A stretch of DNA of 64,000 nucleotides from contig NZ_JAJUWS010000001.1 of the NCBI RefSeq assembly GCF_021390475.1, positions 62,001 to 126,000 on the forward strand, in the 5' to 3' direction. Shown here in pieces: positions 10,246 through 18,919 of this stretch (position 1 is the stretch's first letter; each line of letters opens with the position of its first letter). The DNA is from Streptomyces sp. ST2-7A. Its GTDB lineage: Bacteria; Actinomycetota; Actinomycetes; Streptomycetales; Streptomycetaceae. The translations under genes and the position numbers were made by a program. A model generated the notes under the pieces. That model was given only the letters and a program-made list of their open reading frames with translations. It was not told the DNA's origin and did no database searches.

Positions 10246-12387
10246 ATGATCGCCACCACCACCCCGTCCCACTCCCCCCGTGCCGGCGACGGCGACCCAG
10301 CCCGCGAGGGCGGCGCCGACGGCGACCCCGCGACCGGATCCACCGGTACCGGCTCGACCGGTACCGGCGCCGACGGCGGCCCCGGCAAGCCCGGACCCCG
10401 CGGCCCCCTCGCCCGGATGTCCGCGCTGCGCGGCCCGCGCGGCCTGATCGCCCTGGCGCTGACCGTCGCGATCCTCGGCGCCCTGGTCACCACCGACGCC
10501 GCGTGGCCGGAGAGCTGGGCGATCGACGCGAAGACCCCGCTGGACGAGCTGAACCGCTGGCTCATCCTCAACCGCGACTCGCACCCGGTCTTCCTGTACT
10601 TCCTGCTGCACCTGAGCAACAACGTCAACGCCGCCGTCGACGCGGTCGCCGGCTTCCTGGACGCCCTCGGCTGGATCGGCGTCACCGCCGGCGCCGTCCT
10701 CGGCGCCTGGGCCGCCGCCGGCGGCGGGGCCTCCCGCCGCGCGCTGTCCACCGCCGGCACGGCGCTGCTCACCTTCGGCGTGATCGGCCTGCTGGGCATG
10801 TGGAACCCGGCGATGCTCACCCTGGCGCTGATGATCGTCGCCGTGTCGCTGTCCGCCGCGCTCGGCCTGCTGTTGGGCCTCGCCGCCGGTCTCTCCGACC
10901 GCGCCGAACGGATCCTGCGCCCGGTCTTCGACACCATGCAGGTGATGCCGGCCTTCGCCTACCTGCTGCCATTCGTGCTGTTGTTCGGCATCGGCACCGC
11001 GCCGGCGCTGTTCGCGACCGTCATCTACGCCACCCCGCCGATGGCCCGGCTCACCTCGCTGGGCCTGCGGCACGCCGACCCGGCGGCCCTGGAGGCCTCC
11101 CGGTCGCTGGGCGCGAGCGGGTGGCAACGGCTGGTGACGGCCCGCCTGCCGCTGGCGCGCGGCCGGATGCTGCTGGGTCTGAACCAGACGATCATGATGG
11201 CGCTGTCCATGGTCGTCATCGCCTCGATCATCGGCGCCGGCGGCCTGGGCGACCGTGTCTTCAACGGCCTGACCACGCAGAACGTCGGCAACGCGCTGAC
11301 CGCCGGTGTCTGCATCGTGCTCATCGCGGTGTGGCTGGACCGCACCACGGCCGCCGCCGGCGACCGCCTCGAACACCCGGAGGCGGCGGTCGGCGACGCC
11401 CCGGCCGGCCCCCTCGACCGCGTGCTGCGCGGCCCGGGCGCCACGCTGCTCGCCCTCGGCGGCGTGCTGCTCGGCTGGATCGTCGGCCGACTCGTCCTCG
11501 GGTGGGGCGACTGGCCCCGCGAGTGGACCTTCTCCGTCTCCCGCCCGGTGAACGACACCGTGGACTGGATCGTGGACACCTTCGGCTCCGGCGTCCCCGT
11601 CCTGGGCGGCACCCTGACCTGGGCGGAGAACTTCACGCTGTGGGTGCTCAACCCGCTGCGCGACGCCCTGTACTCGACGCCCTGGTGGGCGGTGCTGCTG
11701 GTGGTCGGCGTCCTCGGCTGGCTGGCCGGGCGGTGGCGCAGCGCGCTGACCGCCGTCGGCGCGTTGGCCGTCATCGGCCTGCTCGGACTGTGGACGAAGT
11801 CGCTGAACACCCTCTCCCAGGTGATCGCCGCCCTGCTGGTGACATTGCTGCTGGGCGTCGTGATGGGGGTGCTGGCCGCCCGCGGCCGGCTCGTCGAACG
11901 ACTCCTGCGGCCCTGGCTGGACGTCATGCAGACGATGCCGCAGTTCATCTACCTGATCCCGGTGATCGCCCTGTTCGGCGTCGGCCGGATCGCGGCGATC
12001 GGCGCGGCCGTGATCTACGCCCTGCCCGCCGTCATCCGGATCACCACCCAGGGACTGCGGCAGGTGGACCCCACCGTGCTCGAGGCCTCCCGGTCGATGG
12101 GTGCGAGCACCTGGCAGCAACTGTGGCAGGTGCAGCTCCCGCTCGCCCGCCCGCAACTGCTGCTCGCGGTCAACCAGGGCGTGGTGCTGGTGCTGGCGGT
12201 GGTCGTCGTCGGCGGCCTGGTCGGCGGCGGTGCCCTGGGCTTCGACACCGTCTACGGGCTGCAACGCGGTGACCTGGGTGTCGGCCTGCCGGCCGGCGCG
12301 GCGATCGTCTGCCTCGGTCTGCTGCTGGACCGGATCACGCAGCCGGCCGAGCGCCCGGCCACCCCGGCGCGTCCCGGCGGACACTGA
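10246..12387 (+). CDS. Betaine ABC transporter permease, two permease units fused in one chain
   Basis: 713 residues from ATG 10246. There are two homologous BPD_transp_1 units in tandem. Unit 1 covers about residues 60-380 with its coupling loop in DPAALEASRSLGASGWQ; unit 2 covers about 390-700 with DPTVLEASRSMGASTWQQ. Each has a leading pair of hydrophobic helices before the core. OpuAB/ProW is normally a single unit acting as a homodimer, so this chain could supply the whole pore alone. The Asp/Gly/Thr-rich first 45 residues are low-complexity and contain short GSTGTG repeats. A hairpin at 12396-12431 separates it from the binding-protein gene. Confidence 0.9.
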   Translation: MIATTTPSHSPRAGDGDPAREGGADGDPATGSTGTGSTGTGADGGPGKPGPRGPLARMSALRGPRGLIALALTVAILGALVTTDAAWPESWAIDAKTPLDELNRWLILNRDSHPVFLYFLLHLSNNVNAAVDAVAGFLDALGWIGVTAGAVLGAWAAAGGGASRRALSTAGTALLTFGVIGLLGMWNPAMLTLALMIVAVSLSAALGLLLGLAAGLSDRAERILRPVFDTMQVMPAFAYLLPFVLLFGIGTAPALFATVIYATPPMARLTSLGLRHADPAALEASRSLGASGWQRLVTARLPLARGRMLLGLNQTIMMALSMVVIASIIGAGGLGDRVFNGLTTQNVGNALTAGVCIVLIAVWLDRTTAAAGDRLEHPEAAVGDAPAGPLDRVLRGPGATLLALGGVLLGWIVGRLVLGWGDWPREWTFSVSRPVNDTVDWIVDTFGSGVPVLGGTLTWAENFTLWVLNPLRDALYSTPWWAVLLVVGVLGWLAGRWRSALTAVGALAVIGLLGLWTKSLNTLSQVIAALLVTLLLGVVMGVLAARGRLVERLLRPWLDVMQTMPQFIYLIPVIALFGVGRIAAIGAAVIYALPAVIRITTQGLRQVDPTVLEASRSMGASTWQQLWQVQLPLARPQLLLAVNQGVVLVLAVVVVGGLVGGGALGFDTVYGLQRGDLGVGLPAGAAIVCLGLLLDRITQPAERPATPARPGGH

Positions 12388-12395
12388 CCCGCCGA

Positions 12396-12431
12396 CGGGG
12401 TCCGGCCGTCCTGCCGGGCGACCGGACCCCG
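12396..12431 (+). terminator. Hairpin between permease and binding-protein genes
   Basis: A 10-base inverted repeat (12396-12405 with 12422-12431) with a 16-base loop just past the permease stop. It may act as a partial terminator, or mark a processing point giving different levels of membrane and binding components. Confidence 0.4.
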
Positions 12432-12645
12432 GGCCCCGATTTCCCGGACCCCTCGCGGGTCGCCCTCCGACGGACTCCCGGCCCCCGGGTCACATCCGTC
12501 GCCGACAGTCCCCACCCGGGTCCAGACCGGGACCCGGCCGGGGCGCGCCATCCGACGCGCGTCCCGGACCCGTCACCCATCGCCCGATCACACCACCCGA
12601 TACACATCACCACACATCGATACACACCAGGAGAGTGACCACCCG

Positions 12646-13650
12646 ATGCGCACCACCATCCCCACCCGCAGGACCCTCCGCCGCGCCGGCCGTCCGCTGA
12701 TCGCCGGCACCGGCCTGCTCGGCCTGCTCGCCCTCACCGCCTGCGGCGCCGCCGAGACCGGCAACTCCGGCTCCACCGGCGACGACGGCGAGTGGACCGG
12801 CGAGGTCGTCATCGCCCAGCCGAACTGGGTCGGCGCCGCCGCCAACGCCGCCGTCGCCGCCCACGTCCTGGAGGAGGACCTGGGTATCGACGTCCGCATC
12901 CAGCAGCTCGACGAGACCCTCGCCTGGGACGGCCTGGACGACGGCTCCATCCACGCCATCCTGGAGGACTGGGGCGGCGCCCCCGAGAAGGAGCAGCTCT
13001 ACATCGAGGAGAAGGGCTCCGTGGTGCACGCCGGGGAGCTGGGCGTGGTCGGCCACATCGGCTGGTTCGTCCCCAAGGCGTACGCCGACGCCAACCCCGA
13101 GGTGCTGAACTGGGAGAACCTCAACGACTTCGCCGAGGACTTCCGCACCGCCGAGTCCGGCGACAAGGGCCAGCTCCTCAACGGCGACCCCGGTTTCACC
13201 AGCTACGACAAGGAGATCGTCCGCGAGCTGGACCTGGACTTCGAGGTCGTCGAGGGCGGCAGCGAGGAGGCCCTGATCTCCGCGATCCAGCGCGCCGACC
13301 GCGACGGCACCGCGCTGCTCACCTACTGGTGGGAGCCGCACTGGCTGAACGCCGACGTGGAGCTGGTCGAGGTCGAGCTGCCCCCGTACAGCGAGGAGTG
13401 CTACGAGGACCTCTCCTCGATCGCCTGCGCCTACCCCGAGGTGGACCTGCCGAAGTTCCTCAACGCCGACTTCGCGGAGAACGGCGGTATCGCCGCCGAA
13501 TTCCTGAAGAACTTCCGGTGGAGCACCGAGGACCAGGAGTACGTCGCCCAGCTGATCCAGGGCGAGGGCATGGACCAGGCCGACGCCGCCGCCCAGTGGG
13601 CCGAGGAGAACCGCGACAAGGTCGAGGCCTGGCTGCCCGAGCAGTCCTGA
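12646..13650 (+). CDS. Glycine betaine-binding lipoprotein (OpuAC type)
   Basis: 334 residues. A twin-arginine-like basic start leads into a lipobox with C33 (LTAC), so the protein should be anchored outside the membrane. The mature part matches the OpuAC family: IAQPNWVGAAANAAVAAHVL, HAILEDWGGAPEK, HIGWFVPK and LLTYWWEPHWLNA, the last carrying aromatic residues of the kind that cage the trimethylammonium group. The ATG at 12646 follows AGGAGAG (12630-12636). It is the substrate receptor for the adjacent permease and ATPase. A strong terminator follows at 13753. The adjacent second gene is a diverged copy. Confidence 0.92.
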   Translation: MRTTIPTRRTLRRAGRPLIAGTGLLGLLALTACGAAETGNSGSTGDDGEWTGEVVIAQPNWVGAAANAAVAAHVLEEDLGIDVRIQQLDETLAWDGLDDGSIHAILEDWGGAPEKEQLYIEEKGSVVHAGELGVVGHIGWFVPKAYADANPEVLNWENLNDFAEDFRTAESGDKGQLLNGDPGFTSYDKEIVRELDLDFEVVEGGSEEALISAIQRADRDGTALLTYWWEPHWLNADVELVEVELPPYSEECYEDLSSIACAYPEVDLPKFLNADFAENGGIAAEFLKNFRWSTEDQEYVAQLIQGEGMDQADAAAQWAEENRDKVEAWLPEQS

Positions 13651-13752
13651 CCCCGGCACCGGGCCCGCACGCCCGGGGAACGGTTTCCCACCCGGCGGAT
13701 GATCGCCACCGGGCCGGGCCGCCGCTCCCCGAGCGGCGCCCCGGCCCGAAAT

Positions 13753-13793
13753 AAGGGCCCCGGAGCGCGCGCCCGCGCTTTCCGGGGCCCTTT
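13753..13793 (+). terminator. Terminator of the betaine operon
   Basis: A 12-base perfect stem (13753-13764 with 13781-13792) ending in TTT, with a 16-base loop. It separates the first binding-protein gene from the second. Confidence 0.75.
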
Positions 13794-13916
13794 CGGGTGA
13801 TTACTGTGTTCCGGGGGGCACACCGGAACGCGGAACGGGTGTGCGGGAACGGCCGTGACGGCGTCGGGCCCCGCCGGCAGCCGCCGCTCGAGACACCGTG
13901 GGGACACCGCTTCGAC

Positions 13917-15062
13917 ATGCGCGCACGCCCGAGGGCCCGCCGGTTGCCGATCACCGCCGTCTGCGTGACGGTGCTGCTGCCGCTGGGCGCCTGCCACTCC
14001 GAACCCGCCGCGGCCGGCGGGTTCGAGGAGGTGGTCATAGCCCTGCCGCGCTGGCCCGGTGGTCAGGCCAACGCGGCCGTCGCCGCCCACGTGCTGCGCG
14101 AGGAGTTGGGTGTGCCGGTGGTGCTGCGCGACCTGGACCAGGGCCGGGCCTGGGACCTGATGGACACCGGCGAGGTGCACGCCGTCCTGGAGGACTGGGG
14201 CGCCCTGCCCGAACGCCTCGACCTGTACACCGGGCCGCGCGGGTCGGTGGTGGACGCCGGGGAGCTGGGCCCGGTGGGGGGCGTGGGCTGGTACGTCCCC
14301 GCCTCCTGGGCCCGTTCGTACCCCGGCACCCCCACCCCGGAGTGGCTGGCCGACCTCACCGACGAACTGACCGTCCCGCCGGGTGCCGTCACCGGCACCT
14401 CCGGTGACAGCGCCGATGACACCGACGCAGATGACGACTCCACCGATGCCGCCGATGCCGGTGGGGCGCTGGTGTACGGGCACCCGGACGACGCCACGGG
14501 GCTGGACGAGCGCCTCATCGAGGACCTCGACCTGGACCTGACCCCCGTCCCCCTCGGCGGCGAGGAGCAGCTGGTCGCGGCGCTGCGCAGGGCGGCCGAC
14601 AAGCGCGAGGGCCTGCTGGCCACCTGGTGGGAGCCGCACTGGCTGAACGCCGAGCTGCGGCTGGTGGAGATCGAACTGCCCCCGTACACCGAGGGATGCG
14701 AGGAGACCGACCCGGCGCGGGCCACCGACGGGGCCGACTCCCCCGGGGAGCCGTGCGGCTACCCGGAGATCACCCTGCGCAAGTATCTCAACGCCGAGTT
14801 CGCCGAGAACGGCGAAGCCGCCGCGGCCTTCCTGACCCGCTTCTCCTGGACCGCCCGCGAGCAGAACGAGGTGGCCCGGCTGATCGCGGCCGAGGGGATG
14901 ACCCCCGAGGGCGCCGCCGCCCGCTGGGTGGAGGCCCACCCGGGCCGGGTGACCGCCTGGCTGCGCGACGACGGCGAGGGGTCCGAGGGCGCCGACGACA
15001 CCGGGAGCACCGCCGGCGGCTCCGGCACCGCCGGTCGCGCCGCGGGCACCCCGCCCCGCTGA
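13917..15062 (+). CDS. Second OpuAC-type substrate-binding lipoprotein (paralogue)
   Basis: 381 residues from ATG 13917, chosen because it gives a basic n-region and a lipobox at C26 (LGAC). Compared with the upstream binding protein it keeps ALPRWPGGQANAAVAAHVL, AVLEDWGALPE, TWWEPHWLNAELRLVEIELPPY and YPEITLRKYLNAEFAENG. It has an acidic Asp/Thr/Ala insertion near residues 160-185 and a Gly/Ser/Thr tail. It is a clear tandem duplicate placed beyond the operon terminator, so it may be expressed separately. Different ligand preference, such as choline or another quaternary amine, is possible but not shown. Confidence 0.85.
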   Translation: MRARPRARRLPITAVCVTVLLPLGACHSEPAAAGGFEEVVIALPRWPGGQANAAVAAHVLREELGVPVVLRDLDQGRAWDLMDTGEVHAVLEDWGALPERLDLYTGPRGSVVDAGELGPVGGVGWYVPASWARSYPGTPTPEWLADLTDELTVPPGAVTGTSGDSADDTDADDDSTDAADAGGALVYGHPDDATGLDERLIEDLDLDLTPVPLGGEEQLVAALRRAADKREGLLATWWEPHWLNAELRLVEIELPPYTEGCEETDPARATDGADSPGEPCGYPEITLRKYLNAEFAENGEAAAAFLTRFSWTAREQNEVARLIAAEGMTPEGAAARWVEAHPGRVTAWLRDDGEGSEGADDTGSTAGGSGTAGRAAGTPPR

Positions 15063-15129
15063 GGCGGGCCGGGCCGGCCCCCGCTGAGGCGGGCCGGGCC
15101 GGCCCCCGCTGAGGCGGGCCGGGCCGGCC
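15061..15129. repeat. 25-base tandem repeat at a convergent gene end
   Basis: Two exact 25-base units (15061-15085, 15086-15110) and a 19-base partial third unit (15111-15129). Each contains GGGCCGGCCC, itself palindromic, so the array can fold and may terminate transcription from both sides. It starts inside the stop codon of the second binding-protein gene and ends 4 bases before the DUF3017 stop. Confidence 0.85.
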
Positions 15130-15132
15130 GGC

Positions 15133-15573
15133 TCAGGTGCCGGCGGAGAAGCGCAGGATCTCGCTGAGGAAGGGGATCTCCAGCCACGGGCGCGGCTGCG
15201 CCATGAGGGTCAGCAGCACGATGAGCGACCCCATCACGCCGTAGGTGATGACGTCGGTGAAGCGGGAGCGGACGGCCAGCATCCCCACCTCGCGCACCGT
15301 CGCCCGCAGCGTCGCGCCCACCAGCATCGCGCCGCCCAGCACCAGCAGGCCGATCCGGAAGTTCACCGGCGTGGAGGCCAGGCCGGCGAAGGCCAGGGAC
15401 AGCACGCACAGCAGCGGCCACTGCCGGGCCGGCGCCGGGGCGTCACCCGGCGCGGTCCGCCGCCCGCCCTCGGGGCGGGCGGTGTCCCGGGTGAAGGTGG
15501 GGTAGCGGCGCCGCGCCCGCCGCGCCCCGGCGGGGCGCTCGGCCCCCGCCGCGGCACCGGCGGTCCCGGTCAC
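15133..15573 (-). CDS. DUF3017 family membrane protein
   Basis: 146 residues. The GTG start at 15573 overlaps the folD stop (GTGA), so translation is coupled to folD. A basic Arg/Ala-rich N-terminus is followed by three hydrophobic segments ([47 protein letters not shown]). This is the actinobacterial DUF3017 family, regularly encoded directly after folD. Its function is unknown. It converges with the second betaine-binding gene. Confidence 0.85.
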   Translation of the reverse strand: MTGTAGAAAGAERPAGARRARRRYPTFTRDTARPEGGRRTAPGDAPAPARQWPLLCVLSLAFAGLASTPVNFRIGLLVLGGAMLVGATLRATVREVGMLAVRSRFTDVITYGVMGSLIVLLTLMAQPRPWLEIPFLSEILRFSAGT

Positions 15574-16445
15574 GACCGGCCGCCCTCGGCACGGTCGGCG
15601 GCCTGCTCGGCCATCTCCACGACGTTGTGCAGCAGCATGGCGCGGGTCATCGGCCCCACCCCGCCGGGGTTGGGGGAGATCCAGCCGGCGACCTCGGCCA
15701 CGCCCGGGTGCACGTCGCCCAGGATCCGACCGGTCTCGTCCCGGCTGACGCCCACGTCGAGCACGGCGGCACCCGGCTTGATGTCCTCCGGCTTGATCAG
15801 GTGCGGCACGCCGGCGGCGGCCACCACGATGTCGGCGCGGCGCAGGTGCTCGGCCAGTTCGCGGGTGCCGGTGTGGCACTGGGTCACGGTGGCGTTCTCG
15901 CTGCGGCGGGTCAGCAGCAGCGGGAGGGTGCGGCCGACGGTGGTGCCGCGCCCGACGACGACCACCTGCGCGCCGGCGATCTCCACGCCGTAGCGGCGCA
16001 GCAGGTACACGATGCCGTTGGGGGTGCAGGGCAGCGGGGCGGGCTCGTTGAGGACGAGCCGGCCCAGGCTCATCGGGTGCAGGCCGTCGGCGTCCTTCTC
16101 CGGGTCCATCAGCTCCAGCACCCGGTTGGTGTCCACGCCGCGCGGCAGGGGCAGTTGGACGATGTAGCCGGTGCAGGCCGGGTCCTCGTTCAGCTCCCGG
16201 ACGGCGGCCTCGATCTCCTCCTGTCCGGCGGTACCCGGCAGGTCGCGCCGGATGGAGGTGATGCCGACGGCCGCGCAGTCGCGGTGCTTGCCGGCTACGT
16301 ACTTCTGGCTGCCGACGTCCTCGCCGACGAGGAGCGTGCCCAGGCCGGGCACGACCCCGCGGGCGCGCAGGGCCTCGACGCGGGTGGTCAGGTCGGACTT
16401 GATCGCGGCGGCGGTGGCCTTGCCATCGAGAATCTGGGCGGTCAT
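15570..16445 (-). CDS. folD: Methylenetetrahydrofolate dehydrogenase/cyclohydrolase
   Basis: 291-residue bifunctional enzyme interconverting 5,10-methylene-THF and 10-formyl-THF, supplying one-carbon units to purine synthesis (purN and purH lie in this window). Signatures are [22 protein letters not shown] with the catalytic lysine in YVAGK, the VQLPLP segment near 117, the dinucleotide-binding stretch [11 protein letters not shown] near 162, and the [12 protein letters not shown] end near 265. ATG at 16445 fits the family start. The usual GRSxxVGxP is GRGTTVGRT here, a variant I believe is common in streptomycetes. Confidence 0.95.
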   Translation of the reverse strand: MTAQILDGKATAAAIKSDLTTRVEALRARGVVPGLGTLLVGEDVGSQKYVAGKHRDCAAVGITSIRRDLPGTAGQEEIEAAVRELNEDPACTGYIVQLPLPRGVDTNRVLELMDPEKDADGLHPMSLGRLVLNEPAPLPCTPNGIVYLLRRYGVEIAGAQVVVVGRGTTVGRTLPLLLTRRSENATVTQCHTGTRELAEHLRRADIVVAAAGVPHLIKPEDIKPGAAVLDVGVSRDETGRILGDVHPGVAEVAGWISPNPGGVGPMTRAMLLHNVVEMAEQAADRAEGGRS

Positions 16446-16764
16446 GGTCCCATCTTCGCGGATGCCGGCGGGACAGGACCAATCCGGTCGTCGGCGAGGC
16501 GCCGGGTGCGTGCCCCGCCGGACGGAAGGCCGCGCGCGACCGCCACGAGCCGGAGGCCCGCGACCCCGATGATCCGCAGGAAATGTCTCCGTATGACCAT
16601 GAAACGTTGCGACTCCGCCACGAGGTGTGGATTTCACTGGACAGCCGGCGTACCGAAACGGTGCAATGACGACCGCCGGGACCACGGGGGGACGACCGGT
16701 ACGGGACGCGCTCCCCTGATCTCCCGTGCGGACGACCGTCCCCGAAGCCGTGAGGAACCTCCCC
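16446..16764. other. Divergent promoter region folD / RDD gene
   Basis: A 319-base gap between divergent genes. Apart from the RDD ribosome-binding site (GAGGAA at 16752-16757), I see no clear gene, hairpin or known operator in it. Confidence 0.5.
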
Positions 16765-17388
16765 ATGAGTCACCCGCCCCAGCCCGGTCAGAACCCCTAC
16801 GGCCAGCAGCCGGGTTACGGTCAGCAGCCCCCGCAGCAGCCCGGCTACGGGTATCCCCAGCAGCCCCCGCAGCAGCAGGGGTACGGCTACCCGCAGCAGG
16901 GCGCGCAGCAGGCCGGTTACGGCTACCCCCAGCAGGGTGCGGGGCACCCCGGGGGCATGCCCTACGGCGGGGTGCCGAACGCCTACGCCGGCTGGGGCTC
17001 GCGGGTGGTCGCCAGGATCGTGGACGGTCTGATCATCAGCGTGGTGCCGGTCATTCTCATGGTCATGGGCATGGAGGTGGAGGGCGAGACGGTGACGATG
17101 GGGCCGATGTACTACCTCGGCTTCCTGCTCGTCTTCGCCGGCTGGTTCTTCCTCGCCTACCTCGTGGGCACGACCGGGCAGACCCCCGGCCGCAAGATGG
17201 TCAACATCCAGGTGGTCAAGGAGTCCACCGGACAGCCGATGGGCGTCGGGATGGCGATCGTCCGCATCTTGCTGGACATCGTCAACGCTCTGCCCTGCTA
17301 CGTCGGTTACCTGTGGCCGCTGTGGGACGCGAAGAAGCAGACCCTCGCCGACAAGATCGTCGGCAGCATCGTGATCCGCAAGGACTGA
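16765..17388 (+). CDS. RDD family membrane protein
   Basis: 207 residues from ATG 16765, preceded by GAGGAA at 7 bases. The first 75 residues are Gln/Pro/Gly/Tyr-rich with repeats of the type [10 protein letters not shown], typical of actinobacterial cytosolic tails of membrane proteins. The C-terminal 130 residues form an RDD domain ([16 protein letters not shown], then [12 protein letters not shown] and [11 protein letters not shown]) with about three membrane segments. RDD proteins are mostly uncharacterised; some act in ion homeostasis. A very strong terminator follows. Confidence 0.88.
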   Translation: MSHPPQPGQNPYGQQPGYGQQPPQQPGYGYPQQPPQQQGYGYPQQGAQQAGYGYPQQGAGHPGGMPYGGVPNAYAGWGSRVVARIVDGLIISVVPVILMVMGMEVEGETVTMGPMYYLGFLLVFAGWFFLAYLVGTTGQTPGRKMVNIQVVKESTGQPMGVGMAIVRILLDIVNALPCYVGYLWPLWDAKKQTLADKIVGSIVIRKD

Positions 17389-17414
17389 GCGCCCGCCGGC
17401 CCGGCGAGCACCGC

Positions 17415-17453
17415 ACGAGGGGCCCCTTCCCGTTTTCGGAAGGGGCCCCTCGT
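17415..17453 (+). terminator. Strong terminator after the RDD gene
   Basis: Perfect 16-base stem (17415-17430 with 17438-17453) and a 7-base loop containing TTTT. Confidence 0.85.
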
Positions 17454-17567
17454 CGTGGGCCCGGACCGTGGGCCCGGACCCCGGAACGGGAGGTGCGCAC
17501 GGGCTCGGAAGGTGCGTACCGGGACGGCTGGGAGTCGGTGTGACCGCCATGCGTCCGGTGGTGGACG

Positions 17568-17601
17568 CAACTCGCGTAGAGCCTTAATCAACTCGCGTAG
17601 A
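17568..17601 (+). promoter_or_regulatory. Pair of 13-base direct repeats upstream of the secreted nuclease gene
   Basis: CAACTCGCGTAGA occurs at 17568-17580 and 17589-17601, start to start 21 bases, two helical turns. It lies 91 bases before the nuclease start in an otherwise gene-free 300-base gap. The arrangement resembles tandem activator sites. No regulator can be named. Confidence 0.5.
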
Positions 17602-17691
17602 TTTTGTCATGTCCGCGTTACCCAGAACCTCAACAATCCATCGGGCAACCCCCAACTCCCCCACGGACAAACCCTCTTGGGAGGAACCCCG

Positions 17692-18336
17692 ATGTCCCAG
17701 CCGACCACCGTGTTCCGACGCCGACCCCTCGGCATACTCGTGGCGGCGCTCGTCGCGGCACTGCTCTCCGTGCTGCTCGCGCCGCCCGCCTCCGCCGCAC
17801 CCCCGCGCATCCCCAACGCCGCCACCGCGCAGACCGAACTGAACCAGCTCCGGGTGGCCGCCGAGAGCACCGGCGGCTACTCCCGCGACCTCTTCCCCCA
17901 CTGGTCCTCCAGCGGCGGCTGCACCACCCGCCAGACCGTCCTCAAGCGCGACGGCGACAACGTCGTCGTCAACAGCAACTGCCAGCCCACCTCCGGCAGC
18001 TGGTACAGCCAGTTCGACGGCGTCACCCTCACCAGCGCCTCCCAGGTGGACATCGACCACTTCGTGCCGCTCGCCGAGGCCTGGCGCTCGGGTGCCCGCA
18101 ACTGGACCACCGCCGAGCGCCGCGAGTTCGCCAACGACCTGTACTGGCCGCAGCTCATCGCCGTCAGCGCCTCCTCCAACCGTTCCAAGGGCGACCAGGA
18201 CCCCGCCAACTGGCAGCCCCGCGCCGCCTACCGCTGCACCTACGCCCGCATCTGGATCCGGGTCAAGCACCGCTGGGACCTGACCGTGGACTCCGCCGAG
18301 AAGTCCGCCCTCCAGGGGATGCTCAACACCTGCTGA
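17692..18336 (+). CDS. Secreted HNH-family endonuclease (DUF1524-like)
   Basis: 214 residues. A signal peptide of about 35 residues (basic RRRP, a hydrophobic stretch ending PPASAA) indicates export. The catalytic core is VDIDHFVPLAEAW (D120, D122, H123) followed by NRSKGDQDP (N163, K166), the usual HNH/DUF1524 arrangement. Cysteines at 77, 97, 182 and 214 could form disulfides. The ATG at 17692 has GGGAGGA (17680-17686). Streptomycetes secrete such nucleases for extracellular DNA scavenging. The direct repeats at 17568-17601 may control it. Confidence 0.88.
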   Translation: MSQPTTVFRRRPLGILVAALVAALLSVLLAPPASAAPPRIPNAATAQTELNQLRVAAESTGGYSRDLFPHWSSSGGCTTRQTVLKRDGDNVVVNSNCQPTSGSWYSQFDGVTLTSASQVDIDHFVPLAEAWRSGARNWTTAERREFANDLYWPQLIAVSASSNRSKGDQDPANWQPRAAYRCTYARIWIRVKHRWDLTVDSAEKSALQGMLNTC

Positions 18337-18473
18337 CCCCCGCTCCGGCGAGTTCTCCGGCCGGCCGCCTCCCCCCTCGTCCCCCTGCCTCCGTCTCCCG
18401 CCCGGGCGAACCGCCGGGCGGGAAACGGGATTGGTCCCGGAGAAACCCCGGAAAGCATGGTGAGATGTCCGCC

Positions 18474-18734
18474 ATGAGCGATATCAGCGAACGCAGCACG
18501 GTCTTCAAGGCGCCGCGCGGCGGCGTGATGACCCTCGAAGTCGGCGTGGTCACCGGCGAGTTGGAACTCCTGACCAGCGCCGAGGAGGACGGCACCCTGG
18601 TGTTGCGGATCCGCTACGCGGGGGCCGAGGAGTGGTACACCCCCGAGGGCGGCCCCTTCACCCTCCACGACCCGCGCGACCACGAGGTCCTGCACGACGT
18701 GATCATCAGCCTCCTGCACCGGCCCCAGCCCTGA
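18474..18734 (+). CDS. Small conserved hypothetical protein
   Basis: 86 residues from ATG 18474; ATG 18465 in the same frame is equally possible (ribosome-binding candidates GGTGAG for the former, GGAAAG for the latter). There is no signal peptide and no membrane segment. The sequence is balanced and soluble (VFKAPRGGVMTLEVGVVTGELELL, then a GAEEWYTPEGG stretch). I recall similar small proteins in streptomycetes but can give no function. A hairpin follows at 18742-18782. Confidence 0.65.
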   Translation: MSDISERSTVFKAPRGGVMTLEVGVVTGELELLTSAEEDGTLVLRIRYAGAEEWYTPEGGPFTLHDPRDHEVLHDVIISLLHRPQP

Positions 18735-18741
18735 CACCGGG

Positions 18742-18782
18742 CCCGGGCCGCCGCCCCCGATCCGTCGGGCCGGCGGCCCGGG
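18742..18782 (+). terminator. Hairpin after the small protein gene
   Basis: Perfect 11-base stem (18742-18752 with 18772-18782) and a 19-base loop, 8 bases past the stop. Confidence 0.6.
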
Positions 18783-18919
18783 TCCGGGTCCGGGCCGCGA
18801 CCCCCTTCCCGACACCGTCGCGCCGGGGGCCGTCACCGTGACGGCGGGGACCGGTGGGACGCCGGGGATGCCCGGGACGACCGTTGTCACCGCCCGGGGT
18901 CGCGCGCCATCATCACCAC

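Noticed and set aside
9919..12384. Minus-strand 821-codon open frame opposite the fused permease
   Set aside because: Gln/Asp/His/Gly-rich antisense of a membrane protein, no recognisable domain, no ribosome-binding site considered convincing.
15061..15129. CRISPR-like array
   Set aside because: Units are adjacent without spacers, only two and a half copies, and no cas genes are present.
17568..17601. PhoP (PHO box) direct repeats
   Set aside because: The repeat unit does not match the GTTCACC-type PHO box and the period is 21 rather than 11 bases.
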